Shown here piece by piece: positions 22,584-34,732 of a DNA stretch of 64,000 bases. The notes beneath the pieces were generated by a model that was not told where the DNA came from, made no database searches, and worked only from the letters and a program-made list of their open reading frames with translations. Positions within the stretch are counted from its first letter, which is position 1; each line of letters begins with the position of its first letter. Position numbers and translations under genes: made by a program. The DNA comes from Diphasiastrum complanatum (taxonomy: Eukaryota; Streptophyta; Lycopodiopsida; Lycopodiales; Lycopodiaceae), in contig CM055097.1 of NCBI GenBank assembly GCA_029204225.1, positions 49,920,600 through 49,984,599 on the forward strand, in the 5' to 3' direction.

Positions 22584-22964
22584 ATATATTCCTTATTTCA
22601 GTTTTGATCATGCATCATGTTGTTGTAGAGGAAGATCCAATGCTACAACAGTTGGGTTCAGCTCAGCCGTTATCTACAGTTAAAGAGATTTAACCTCACT
22701 TCTTTCTAAGAGTCTAATTATTACACATGTACTTTGAGACACAAGACAATGCATGGGATGTCATACTCTAAATTGTGAAAGCCTTATAAAAAATATGGAC
22801 CTCATTAGAGAGATAGAGATAAGTTTTCTAACAATTTCATAATCTTTTTCGTATGTCATGTAGCGTGCAACTATAGAAAAGGATCCGACGCCACGACAGT
22901 CATGTTTAGCTCAACCGTTATCTGAGGTAAAGAACTTGCTATCGAAGTTTAGGGTTTAGGGTTG
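22579..22964. other. CACTA 3' non-coding region
   Basis: It contains two similar lines, GAAGATCCAATGCTACAACAG (about 22631) and AAAAGGATCCGACGCCACGACAG (about 22877), each followed by (T)CAGCTCA(G/A)CCGTTATCT. These are a direct repeat of part of the 3' end. Confidence 0.6.
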
Positions 22965-23546
22965 GTGATATTTTTTGCAATTTTAGCCAACAAATTGCAG
23001 GTATTTATTCAAAAAAATTTTGGCAAAAATTGCCAAAACAATTGCGGAAATTCATTTCCGCAATTTTTTTTCAAAAAAGTGTATAAAAAATTGCGGAAAA
23101 TAAATTTGCAATTTATATTCTATTGCGAATTTATTTTTCGCAAATTTTTGACACTATTTTGAAAAAAAAAAAATTGAATATGAATTTTCGCAATTTTTGC
23201 ACAAAAATTGCGGAAAAATATCCGCAATTTTTGCCACAACAATTGTGGAAATGAATTCTCGCAATTTTTTTGAAAATTTTTGCCCAAAAAATGTGGCAAA
23301 AAATATCAGCCAAACAAATTGCAAAAATAAATTGTGGAAATAAATCCGCAATTATTATGCCAAAAAACTACGGGTGGGTTTCTGCAATTGTTTTATTGTT
23401 AATTTAGCCATAAAAATTGCGGAAAATTAGCCAAAAAATTGCAGGACCAAAATTGCGGATTTGTCAAAAAAATTGCAAAAATCGTTTCCACAATTTTTTT
23501 GGCAAAAAAATGACAAAAATTGCGAAAATTTTTGCAATTTTTGTCA
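22965..23546. repeat. CACTA right subterminal repeats
   Basis: Array of TTGCGGAAAT, AATTGCAAAA and their complements, the same motif family as the left end. It is bounded by the right inverted repeat. Confidence 0.8.
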
Positions 23547-23583
23547 TTTTTTTTCGTAATTTTTGCCACCTTTTCTTGTAGTG
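23547..23583 (-). repeat. CACTA terminal inverted repeat, right
   Basis: Reverse complement of CACTACAAGAAAAGGTGGC and the following AAAAATTACG. Two differences from the left repeat. Confidence 0.9.
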
Positions 23584-23586
23584 CAT

Positions 23587-24155
23587 GTAGAATTGGGTTT
23601 CTACAAGATGGATACAGCTTTTTTTGTCACAATATACAGTTGTAGCATCCACTTGTGATTGACCTAAATGAGTAAGCAGTCTTTACAGCCATATTATCTC
23701 TTGTGTAGCATTGCTAAGTGCACGATACTCAGCTTCCTTCGAGGATAAAGCTACTATAGTTTGCTTCTTGCTACTCCAAGAAATAGCAGTTGTGTCATAG
23801 CTATATGTATGACTGCTGGTAGATCATCTATCATCAATATTTCTAGCCTAATCAACATCTGTATAACCTACCAACATTAGGGCTTCAGACTGATCATACT
23901 TCAAGCCAAAATTTAACGTGCCTCGAACATATCTCAAAATACGTTTAGCGGCTTTCCAATGAGTCTGACTAGGTTCTTGCATAAATTGACTTACCACACC
24001 AACAACATAAGCAATATCAGGACGTGTGTGTGTCAAGTAGATTAAATTGCCCACTAACTGCCTACATTAGTATGCATCAACTTTCTCGACTTCATCCAAT
24101 GTAGAAAGTTTGGTATTGGCCTCCATTGGAGTACTTAGTGACTTGCAATCCTGCT
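23587..24155 (-). pseudogene. Copia element E, RNase H and RT end (right of the CACTA insertion)
   Basis: It continues minus-strand pol from 18418. Reading right to left: K-S-L-S-T-P-M-E-A, G-N-L-I-Y-L-T-H-T-R-P-D-I-A-Y, S-Q-F-M-Q-E-P-S, H-W-K-A-A-K-R-I-L-R-Y-V-R-G-T, then the RNase H block ending R-N-P-I-L at the CACTA edge. CAT 23584-23586 is the target duplication. A few stops are present. The element is lost beyond about 24155, so most of RT and everything upstream is missing. Confidence 0.8.
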
Positions 24156-24384
24156 TTCTCTTCCTCAATTATTAACATTTACAAATCACTAACAAAACAT
24201 TCATGGAGCATGTTTCCGTGTTAGCATATCAACTTTAAACTTAATTCAAAACTATATTAAATTGAAGTATCAAGATTAAATCAAAAGTGAATGTCTCTCT
24301 CGGAAGTTTACCTCTTTCTTAATCTTCAAATAATAGCCTATATGCCAAGTATAGCTCTAAAGAGCTCAAAGTTATCTTTTCTTA
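24156..24384. other. AT-rich spacer
   Basis: No gene or repeat end is supported. It lies between two decayed minus-strand copia 3' halves and could be an old 3' LTR. Confidence 0.3.
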
Positions 24385-25538
24385 GGGATTTGGTAGATAT
24401 ATCAACTAGTTGTACTGTTGTGCTACAATGAGTCATATCCAGATCCTTTAAAATAGTTTTTCATGTATAAAATGATATTTTGTCTCATGTTTTATCTAGC
24501 CTAAAATATTGGCATTATTGCCAACCATATGCCACTTTGGCTATCATTGAATATGGTTGTACTTTGCATTGGTCTCATACCAATCTTATGAAGTATCTAT
24601 CATAGCCATATTGCTTATTGAGCTGTTGAACTTAATGCTTTATATTCAACTTCTGTGGTAGAAAGAGATAAAGTATCTTGTTTCTTACTTGACCAAAGAC
24701 ACAACTATTACCAATGTTAAAAGTATAACCTATGGTTGATCTTCTATTATCAATGCTATCAAGCCAATCAACATAAAAAAAAAACCCTACAACTTAGACA
24801 AATCATAGAAAGGCTCAAATAAACTAGACCAAAATTAAGTTTTCTCTTCACATACCTCAAATTCTTTTGGTTGCTTTCCAATAATCCATCGTGGGTGCTG
24901 CCATAAACTGACTAACCTCACTCACATCATAACAAATGTTTGATTGTGTGATTGGTAAGATAAACGAGGCTTCCAAGTAGTTGACAAAACAAAGAGACAT
25001 CTCTAGACCATTATCATCAATGCATGATAGCTTCTTACTAGCCTCACTAGGTGTAGTTCATGTCTTGCAATCAAACATATAAAATTTCTTTCTACTTTCA
25101 CAAATATTTTTACTTTGGTAAAGTCTGATATCATGTGCATTTTTCCATACTTCTACCACTAAATAGAAGTAAATAAGATCTAGATCCGTCATCTCAAATT
25201 GTTTGCATAGATTAGTTTTGATGGTATTTACCATATCTTGATCGTTTTCTTTGATAATAATGTGATAGACATAAAGTACTACCAAAGCAAGGCTATCCCC
25301 ATTTGTAAACACATACAAATTGGGATACGAAGTATTTCTCACAATAATAGTGGAAATAAAGTAAAGGCACATGTTTTTTCATAGTCGATCCCCTTCTTTT
25401 GTTCATAGCCTTTGACAACCAAACATGCCTTGTGCTTTGCAATAGGATTGTTTGCATGAAACTTCATCATGTATACCCACTTATTATCGATGGGTTTCTT
25501 GTTGGAAGTCACTATTTATCCTTTAATGGAGATTCCTC
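24385..25538 (-). pseudogene. Decayed copia RT/RNase H (element G)
   Basis: Minus strand, right to left: K-K-P-I-D-N-K-W-V-Y and K-H-K-A-C-L-V-V-K-G-Y (about 25500-25400), then L-V-V-L-Y-V-Y-H-I-I-I at about 25260, where Y-V-D-D has become Y-V-Y-H. K-Q-F-E-M-T-D-L follows, and the RNase H end is T-V-Q-L-V-D-I-S-T-K-S-L at about 24385-24420. The RT stretch around the first catalytic Asp (Q-M-D-V) is deleted between about 25372 and 25400. Many stops are present. Confidence 0.75.
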
Positions 25539-26230
25539 TGTTGATGCTCTGACTGCAAAGTCGAGGTACCAAAAGGTAGACCCTGGACGGCTGTTAGCGG
25601 TCATCAGAGTTTATTTTCTCTGTGGGTGAAAATTTTTCCAGAGATAGTACGACGAGTACAAAGCTTTCTCCAGGCTTGGATTGCGTGACTTCATGGGGTT
25701 AATGCCATATTTAATGAAGTTGGGGCAATGTATATGGTTTTGAGGACCCAAGGAGCATTTTTTTAACTTTTGGTCCATGTACTCAAGTTTGGAGGGGTTC
25801 AACTCATAATGGGAGGTCCATGGGGCAAGCGACCTTCTCTCCAATTAGCACTTGGCTATCCAATGCCAAGGTCATTTTCTTTTGTAACTCCTATGTAACA
25901 TATGGTTGTTGGCAATTGGCTTTTGGATATTCCACATCTAGCTCTACTAGTATAGATAGGCACCCTCTTTCTGTTGAAGGAGGAAGAGCCCGAAGAGGCT
26001 GAAGAGGAGGAAGAGCCCAAAGAGGCTTAAGAGGAGGAAAAGCCTGAAGAGGCTGGAGAGACTAGAGAGAGTGGCAATGCTTAAGTACATACATTCTTTG
26101 TATAGAGATTTGTCTCCATTGATATCCTACTTTGCTTCCACTAGTATGCATAATTTGTGATTGTTCATATAACGTTAATGACTTAATTCATTATGAATGT
26201 TTCCGCTTCTAGTTCACTTTAACCCTAACA
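25539..26230 (+). repeat. 5' LTR of a plus-strand copia
   Basis: It starts TGTTGATGCTCTG and ends CCCTAACA directly before a perfect Met-tRNA primer site (692 bp). It interrupts copia G. The left boundary is inferred from the end of RT similarity and a TG dinucleotide. No matching 3' LTR is found in the window. Confidence 0.5.
25976..26054. repeat. Three 26-27 bp tandem repeats in the LTR
   Basis: The unit GAAGAGGAGGAAGAGCCC(A/G)AAGAGGCT occurs at 25976-26000 (short), 26001-26027 and 26028-26054. Read in frame it would encode an acidic Glu/Pro/Ala repeat, but no gene surrounds it. Confidence 0.85.
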
Positions 26231-26242
26231 TGGTATCAGAGC
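26231..26242 (+). other. Primer binding site, plus orientation
   Basis: TGGTATCAGAGC followed by AGGTTCATAGG, directly after the LTR end. Confidence 0.88.
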
Positions 26243-27290
26243 AGGTTCATAGGCTGCATGATTAACACTCATAGCTCCTACATCCTGCAGATTACTATGC
26301 ATATTGGAAGGTAGGCAGATGGGCGATTTTGTTCCAGCCAATGGAGTCTTTGAAAGGTGCATTTTAAAGAAAATTGGGCCCACTTTACAATGTCTTTGTG
26401 AGCATGTTTGATGCAGATTTATTGGCACATTTTCCAAGCAATAAGGAGGAGCATAATTCTAGGCAGATTGGGCGCAAATCTCCTTCACTATAGGTGCATT
26501 TTTCACCTTTTTTGGATGGTTTTTTCTGATAGTGTTAGTTGCTGGTTTTCTGTTGGCAGGCCATCGTTGTTTTTTTTTCTCAGATCTGTGGTTCATTTTC
26601 TAGCCAGCCAGTAGAGAAAATTTGAGGCACAATAGGTGTATTTAGCTAAGCATGTTTCCATTTTTTTAGCGCTAAAAATTAGTGGGTTGTTGGATTTTCT
26701 TCAAAAGCTTGGATGCTATTCTCTTCTACAAACTTCGTTGAGTGAATAGGGTGCATTTCAAATCTTTAGATACTTAATAATCTACTCTTTCCCATTCTTT
26801 TTTCTTCATAAGTCGTTTATGAGTGATTCATGTGTATTTGTTTTCCATACGTGTTTCCAAATGCAAACGGGTGAAAATTTAAGTGATGAATTGGATTCCT
26901 ATTGGATCTTGTGTAGCTTTTTGGGTGATTTCTAAAAGAGAGACAAATCTGGAATTTGTGTTTATAACATGAATAATGGTTGTCTACACCTTAGAATCAT
27001 GTTGGGGAATTTATTTTCTTGAAGAATGAGAAGTTTTCTACCATTTTCAAGTTACATTTTCAAGAATTCATCACACTGGAATCTGTTTTCTCTTTTATAG
27101 AGTTGGCTTTTTAGATCGGTTCTATGATCATCTTTACATAGAGAATTGTGCACCAATAAGGTTAGCCTTTTTTCCATGTGTTAAATCTTTGTTTTGATAT
27201 GATAATCTTGTTAGGGAGAGTGCATTTTGGATTCTTATCCTTGAGAAAAGAGAGAGAGAAAGTATTAAGTGATTCATTACTAGTCATACA
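26243..27290. other. Leader of the plus copia, coding part lost
   Basis: No gag or pol similarity follows the primer site. The stretch is AT-rich and without motifs. Next comes a copia integrase on the opposite strand, so the body of the plus element is deleted or replaced. Confidence 0.4.
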
Positions 27291-27960
27291 TTTGATTTCC
27301 TAGTTAGAATTTGGATACCAATGAACATTTTTAATCCTATAAGACAGGTTCACATCATGGAAGAAAAATTTGGTGGAACACAATTCCATTGTTTGCACAA
27401 ATTGCCTTTTGATCCCATGATTCTTACAAAAATCTTTAAATTTGCCCCCTCTCAATCTAATATCATCACTTTGATGCAGTGTGTCCATATGATTCTCCAC
27501 AAAGGCCTTGAATTCTTTGAAACAAGCTAATACATTGGAATTATTATTCAAAAAGTAGATCCACGTCCTCCTAGCTTAATCATCTATGAATGTCATGGAA
27601 TGATAGGCTCCACCCCATGACATGGTCTTTATTGGGCTGAATAGGTCGCTATGGATAAGCTCGAGTACCTTCTTGGGGCATGCCACTCCTCCTTACTTGA
27701 ATTTTTTCCTATGGTGCTTTCCCATTTTACAACCCTTTCAAATTGAGTATTGTTCCTCCTACAAGTTTGGTAATCCATTCAACATTTCTATCTTGTTCGT
27801 CAAGCACAAGCTACCATAGTTAGGATGTCACATCTTGTGATGCCATAATTCAAATTGAAATGCTAAATCATACGTCCTAGATTTGTCCACATCCGACTTA
27901 TATAGACCGCATTTATTGTCATGATAGCTTGTTGCAACCATTTTGAAATCATGTGTTACG
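27291..27960 (-). pseudogene. Copia pre-integrase and integrase fragment
   Basis: Minus strand, right to left: E-L-W-H-H-K-M-W-H-P-N-Y (the H-x4-H of the pre-integrase domain, about 27845-27800), L-E-L-I-H-S-D-L (integrase Asp 1), M-T-F-I-D-D, R-R-T-W-I-Y-F-L, then G-G-K-F-K-D-F-C-K-N-H-G-I-K-R-Q, where the D-N-G-G-E motif with Asp 2 is degraded. The C-terminal part and RT are missing. It abuts a gypsy integrase on the plus strand at about 27962. Confidence 0.78.
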
Positions 27961-27964
27961 GCCC

Positions 27965-29058
27965 TAATGGGGGTTTGCGCTTGGGAACGAATCTATGCGT
28001 GACAGGTTAACCAAGGCTGCTACAGATTTTGTAGTTGGACTTCCAAAGACCCAATGGCAAAATGATTCTATTTGGGTTGTAGTGGATCGGTTAAATAAGT
28101 TAGCTGCATTCATACCAGTCAAGTCAACTATAAAGGCTTCTGATTTAGCCCAGATCTTTGTTGAAAGATTATTTCGGTTGTATGGTCTGCCAAGTGACAT
28201 TGTTAGTGATAGAGATCCTAAGTTCACTTTTGGTTAGCAGTATTCCATAAACTGGAAACTTCTTTGAGTTTAAGTTCTTCTGATCATCCTGAATCAGATG
28301 GCCAGACAGACAGGACTAATCAAACTATGGAAGATATTTTGAGGACATATGTTTCTCACAGGCAATCTCATTGGGAAGATTATTTCCCACTGGTTGAGTT
28401 TGCATATAATAGTAGAAAATATTCTACTACAGGTTACAGTCCTTTTATGCTTATGTACGGTTTTAAACCTAGATCTCTAGTAAATGTTGAGACGAAGTCT
28501 ATTAAGGTCTAGAAGATTGCTAATTTTTTGTATGATATGCAAGAAATGTTGCAAGTGGCTAAGAATAGTATCCGAAGTGCTCAGGATAGAGCTAAACACT
28601 AGACCGATCTTAAGAGATCTCCAAGAGATTTTAAAGTTGATGACTGGGTATATTTTAGGATTCCAAAATATTCTATGACGTTACGTACAAGGAAGCATTA
28701 TAAGTTGTCTACCCATTATTGTGGACCTTTCAAGATTGTACGTAGAATTGGTTCTTTGGCGTATGAACTCAATCTTCAAGGAAAATCGACTGCACACCCA
28801 GTATTTAATGTAAGTCATTTGAAACTAAGTTTACATGAGGGTGATACAATTGGATTGGATGAGGATTTATCCCATTTGGAAGATTTGTCGCTTAGTGTAC
28901 CTTTTGAACCTGAGAAAGTGCTCAGAACTAGAGATAAACAATTGAGAAATCGTTCTATCTCTGAGTGCTTAATTCGGTGGAAGGGTCATACTGAGGATGA
29001 TGATTCATGGGAGAGAGTTGATAGCATAAAAAAGAATTTCTCGAATTTTAGTTTCTAA
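27965..29058 (+). pseudogene. Chromovirus-type Ty3/gypsy integrase C-terminal half
   Basis: It starts inside the integrase core: D-F-V-V-G-L-P (first Asp), D-R-L-N-K-L-A-A-F-I-P-V, and S-D-R-D-P-K-F-T (second Asp) with a stop soon after. Then S-D-H-P-E-S-D-G-Q-T-D-R-T-N-Q, where the catalytic Glu of Q-T-E-R-T is Asp. The integrase C-terminal domain follows (H-Y-G/C-G-P-F-K-I, H-P-V-F-N-V-S-H-L-K), and then a chromodomain-like tail (P-E-K-V-L-R-T-R, C-L-I-R-W-K-G-H, D-D-S-W-E) ending in a stop at 29056-29058. Three in-frame stops and small shifts make it non-functional. The chromodomain assigns it to chromoviruses. Confidence 0.85.
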
Positions 29059-29073
29059 GGATAGAAGCAGTTT

Positions 29074-29086
29074 AAGGAGGGAAGGA
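29074..29086 (+). other. Polypurine tract of the chromovirus
   Basis: AAGGAGGGAAGGA lies directly before the LTR start TGTTATGTCC. Confidence 0.75.
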
Positions 29087-29670
29087 TGTTATGTCCATGG
29101 TCAGTAAGTGGGATTTAGTATACTCCTAGTCTTGGATACACGGTACTCCAGTAAATCAAGTTGTTATTTATGCCACATCATATTGGATGTGACCCAAAAG
29201 TAACTAATATCCTTGTGAGGCCCAGAATACACTAAATGGAGTTTAGAAAAGGTATGAGACAGTGTATGCATGTGTAGAGTTATCAATAGCAATTCTATGA
29301 ATAGTTGGTCCATGCATAGGACTCTATTCCAAGTGAATCTATGTATAGGGAACTTAGGGCTGTGCATGGCTAAGTGCCCAGGATGCTTTTGGCTCTATAT
29401 ATTCGGTCCAAACTCGCCCTACTCCTCATCATGGTTTTGGATTCATTGTCAAGCTCTCACTCTACATTCATGCTTCTTGTTCCTTGGCTTGGGGGTGAGG
29501 CTTCTAGAGATTGATTGGATGCTTCTACTTGGTTGGGTGGTTTCTCCATAGTGTGTTATCCTTTGTGTTTGGGATGAGTAAGTAGGATCTAAGGAGCTTC
29601 CCTTATAACTGCATTCTCCCTTGGTGTTCTAGCAAACCTATCTTGGTTGGAGTCCTAGGTGGAAGTTTTA
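29087..29670 (+). repeat. Chromovirus LTR
   Basis: It starts TGTTATGTCCATGG. The reverse-complement copy at 46273-46761 confirms the left part. CTATATATTC at about 29395 is a likely TATA box. The right edge is uncertain: TTGGTATCAAAAC at 29671 looks like a primer site, which suggests the LTR ends just before it, although no CA end is evident there. Confidence 0.65.
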
Positions 29671-29683
29671 TTGGTATCAAAAC
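29671..29683 (+). other. Possible primer site after the chromovirus LTR
   Basis: TTGGTATCAAAAC matches the Met-tRNA primer site at 10 of 13 positions or better. A primer site after an LTR that also closes an upstream internal region implies a tandem or recombined internal-LTR-internal arrangement. Confidence 0.4.
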
Positions 29684-31253
<1,570 letters not shown>

Positions 31254-31707
31254 GCATAGTATAGTCTGTGGCTGAAAAAAAATCATAACTTTTGAACAAC
31301 AAGTCAGATTGAGACGATTACGGTGCCATTAGAAAGCCCTCGACGAGAGCTTTTCAATGACACTCAACATGACCAGTTTCGAGCTACGGTGAAGAAGTTT
31401 TGGCCAGTCAAAGTTTTGGCCGGTCAACACTTGGTCAACCCGATATCTCTTTCAAGTGCAGTTGACCAGTTTGACCAGTGACCATCAAACTTGTCAACTG
31501 CGCTTGAAAGAGATATCGGGTTGACCAAGTGTTGACTGGCCAAAACTTTAACTGGCCATAACTTCTTCACCGTAGCTCGAAACTGGGTCATGTTGAGTGT
31601 CATTGAAAAATTCTCATCGAGGGCTTTCTAATGGCACCATAATTGTCTCAATCTGAGTTGTCGTTCAAAAGTTACACTATTTTTTGTTGAGTTGCATACT
31701 ATACTAC
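31254..31707. repeat. Long near-perfect inverted repeat (about 220-bp arms)
   Basis: The left arm (31254-31474) and right arm (31485-31707) are reverse complements with scattered mismatches and a single-base indel. Only a 10-base loop (31475-31484) separates them. Examples: AAGAGATATCGGGTTGACC pairs with GGTCAACCCGATATCTCTT, and CACCGTAGCTCGAAACTGG pairs with TTTCGAGCTACGGTG. It contains no open frame. It could be a foldback or MITE-like element or a locus for hairpin-derived small RNA. Clear target duplications were not found. Confidence 0.85.
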
Positions 31708-32191
31708 AGATAAAATGGCTTATTTACGGGTTGCCCCCGATGCAAAATTACAATTCTTTTAGACAGAAAAGAAAAGGAGCTACGTTACGTAGATTTCAAA
31801 TTTGAGCGTTTTGATTGGACCATGTGGAAGAAACTGGTGAGAAAAAAATAAAAAGTATCTTTTTGAAAGGCTTCTTTTGTGCTCAAATTTTCTCTTGAGT
31901 CTCATTTTTTTTTTATATTTGCTAATTTTGGGAATGCTTTCTGTCAGAGAGAAGGGAAGAGAGAGAAAGAGTAAGCTATCATCATTGTGGATTTAGTGTT
32001 AATGAATGTAGGGCCAATGCTTAGTGTTAATGGATCTTAGAGTTGACTGTGAATCATCCTTGCGTGCTGGATTTGTTTTATGCTATCGCTCTCATGGAAT
32101 CGAATCTCCACGTGATGACTAACTTCATCTCCTTGATGCTTGTGTGCTTGGATCTAGGGTTGAGAATAGGATAGGAAATCAAGCCACTACA
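31708..32191 (+). repeat. Probable 5' LTR end of a plus-strand gypsy element
   Basis: The sequence ends AAGCCACTACA directly before a tRNA-Asp-type primer site. The start is not defined, and the inverted repeat to the left may lie inside or outside this LTR. Confidence 0.4.
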
Positions 32192-32194
32192 ATT

Positions 32195-32213
32195 TTGGCG
32201 TCGTTGTCAGGGA
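32195..32213 (+). other. Primer binding site of tRNA-Asp type (Athila/Tat-like gypsy)
   Basis: TTGGCGTCGTTGTCAGGGA is close to the primer site TGGCGCCGTTGCCGGGGA used by plant Athila/Tat gypsy elements. It differs from the Met-tRNA site used by the copia elements here. Confidence 0.65.
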
Positions 32214-32344
32214 AACAAAAAAATTGTAAAACAATCAAAGTAAAATTGATAAGGTGTTGGATCAATCTGGTTGAACTGGCTGAACGGACTGCCAAAATTT
32301 GCATAGTTGGCTGCCATTCATTGGAGTGTCAATCTTTTTTCATC

Positions 32345-34245
32345 TAAGTGTTCTAAAATAACCGCTCCATAGTTCAATATTCTTCACCTTATACGGTCCT
32401 TCACCTATAAACTTCAATTTCCCTTTAACCAAATTCATTTTATACATTAATGCTAGATCTCCTTACTTCAGATCTTTTTTGTGTAATTGGCAATCGTGCC
32501 ATGCCTTGCGATGGGTTTCTCTACTACTAATGCATGAAGTGCCATCAATCTGGTTTCACAAAGTTTTTGTAAAGCCTCATGACGCATCTGTAAGGATTTC
32601 GCTTCATCCAACCGTTCCGTTGCTGCTATGCGTAGGGAGGGTACTAAGAATTCAATTGGCATAACTACATCTTGACCATAGACAAGCTAGAATGGTGTTT
32701 GATTCGTACTACCTGTATAAGCTATTCTGAATGCCCATAATGTTGTACGCAGTTTATGTTCCCAATCCAAACGACTTGCTTTGACCGTTTTTGTCATAAC
32801 GTTGTAGAGAATCTTATTGAAAGATTCAGCTTGACCATTACCCCTCGGATAATACAGAGTACTAAGCGATGAATAACGAAAAAGTGTCCCAACAGTCACT
32901 TTATCGTTTCATTCACAAAATGTGTTCCACGATCACTTACAATCTCGATAGGACATCCAAACCAGTAATAAAATGTTCATAAAGGAACTTAGCCGTTGAT
33001 TTTGCATCTGCAACTCGAACTGCTTTTGCTTCAACCCACTTATATGATCGGTTGATGATATATCTGGCCTGAGATCCTCTTGCCGCAGGTTGAATAGGAC
33101 CCACATAGTCAAGGCCCCATTTCTCGAACGGTGCTTGCTATAAACCTGGATGTAAAGGTTCATAATTCTGTCGTGTAGGATGACGTGCTTGTTGAAAAAC
33201 ATCACATGACTGAATATAATTTTATGTATCTTTATAAAGTGTAGGCCACCAATACCCTGATTGTAAAAGTTTGTGAACAGTGATATTTGTTGAAAAATGC
33301 CCTCCGCCCATGCCATCATGTGAAAACATGATAAGTTCAAGTACTTCATGCGGCAAAACACATCTTCGCAAAATATCATCCATTCCTCGGTGATAGAATT
33401 GTCCAGCAATCAATTGATAAGATTGTGCCTTAAGAATCAATTGTCTCTTTTGTACTTTTGTCAATGAATCATTAGATTGGCCTAGCATCAAATATTCAAC
33501 AATATCCGCTACCCATTCAGAAACTGCTTCAGCATAAAACAATACATCATTTGGTAGTTCATCATCCACTTCAGTATCAACTGGTGCTGATTCAATCCTT
33601 GAAACATGGTCGGCGAGATAATGTTGTTTACCCTTTTGAACCACAACACAAAAACTTAAATTCGGTCAATAAAAGTAGCCATCTTGCAATATGCCCTGTG
33701 TTACATGTCTTGTTCACCAAATAAAGTAACGATTGATGATCAGTATAAAATACAAAATGCATTGCCAATAGGTAATGTCGAAACTTCTTAACAGAAAAAA
33801 TCATGGCCAATGCTTTGCGTTTGGCTTTCGAATAACTCTTCTCAGGATCTGTAAGCTATCGACTTGCAAACCTGATAGGATAATCTTTCTCGTATTCTCC
33901 TAGCTATGTCAAAATTGATCCAATGGCATATTTTGATGCATCAGTATGAACATGAAACTGAATTGTCCAAATTGGAGCTCGTACTATCGGTGCAGAAGCT
34001 AAAGCTTTCTTCAATTTTTCAAATACTTCCAGTGCCTCTACTGTCCAAATTGGTACAATAGTCAATTTGTATATAGGTCTTGCTAAATTTGCAAAGAATA
34101 GAATAAATATCCGATAGTACTTTGCATGACCCATAAAAACGTAGACTCCACGAATTGTTCCTGGCGGTGGTACTTGACGATGACTTTGATCTTGGCATAA
34201 TCCATAGCAATGCCATGTCTTGATATCACATGTCCAAGGACAAGT
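32345..34245 (-). pseudogene. Decayed Ty3/gypsy pol (RT end, RNase H, integrase)
   Basis: Minus strand, right to left: L-G-H-V-I-S-R-H-G-I-A-M-D (RT end), A-R-P-I-Y-K-L and H-V-H-T-D-A-S-K-Y-A-I-G (RNase H, about 33960), F-R-H-Y-L-L and F-Y-T-D-H-Q-S-L. Then the integrase zinc finger (R-Q-L-I-L-K, C-V-L-P-H-E, G-G-G-H-F-S, K-L-L-Q-S-G-Y-W-W-P) at about 33420-33240, and Y-Y-P-R-G-N-G-Q-A-E-S-F-N-K at about 32850-32810, which holds the third catalytic residue. The integrase core between is frame-shifted. A-R-H-G-T-I-A-N-Y lies near the end. Numerous frameshifts. No chromodomain is seen, which fits a non-chromovirus lineage. Confidence 0.82.
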
Positions 34246-34732
34246 CCATCATATGAAGGATGTAAGCTACCAAGAATAGTCATTACCGCTTCATCAGCAT
34301 TTGTCTCAACTCCAATTGCAACTAACTGATCAAGAAGAGCTTGTACAGAAGAAAGATGATTTGTGAGTGAATCACCTTCATTCATCTTTAATTGCATCAA
34401 TTTCCTCTTCAAGTACAGTTTGTTAGCCATGATTTTGCTTTCAAATAAATCACCTAATGCTCCCCACATGGCTTTTAATTAGAAGTCGTAAATTTACTAA
34501 TTTGAAGAAGTAAATTATCTGATAAGCTCAACTGAATTAGTGCTCTAGCTTTATTATCTTGTTTTATCCGAACTTTAGCAGCTTCACCTTCACTTGGTTC
34601 ATTTTTGCCAATTACAATTGGCCATAGATCCTTTTCCACAAGAATAACCTGCATTTTCAACTTCCATATCGAAAAATTCTCTCCATTTAATTTTTTGAAG
34701 GACATTGTATCTCTTAGCGTATGATCAACCAT
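34246..34732 (-). pseudogene. Copia-type gag fused to the gypsy pol remnant
   Basis: The ATG at 34732 opens M-V-D-H-T-L-R-D-T-M-S-F-K-K-L-N-G-E-N-F-S-I-W-K. After one break near 34472 it continues G-A-L-G-D-L-F-E-S-K-I-M-A-N-K-L-Y-L-K-R-K-L and P-S-Y-D-G-L-V. This is the UBN2-type Gag of copia elements. It then runs in the same frame into L-G-H-V-I-S-R-H-G-I-A-M-D, which is gypsy RT. Gag lacks its zinc knuckle, and protease and most of RT are absent, so the join is a deletion or recombination junction near 34245. Confidence 0.75.
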
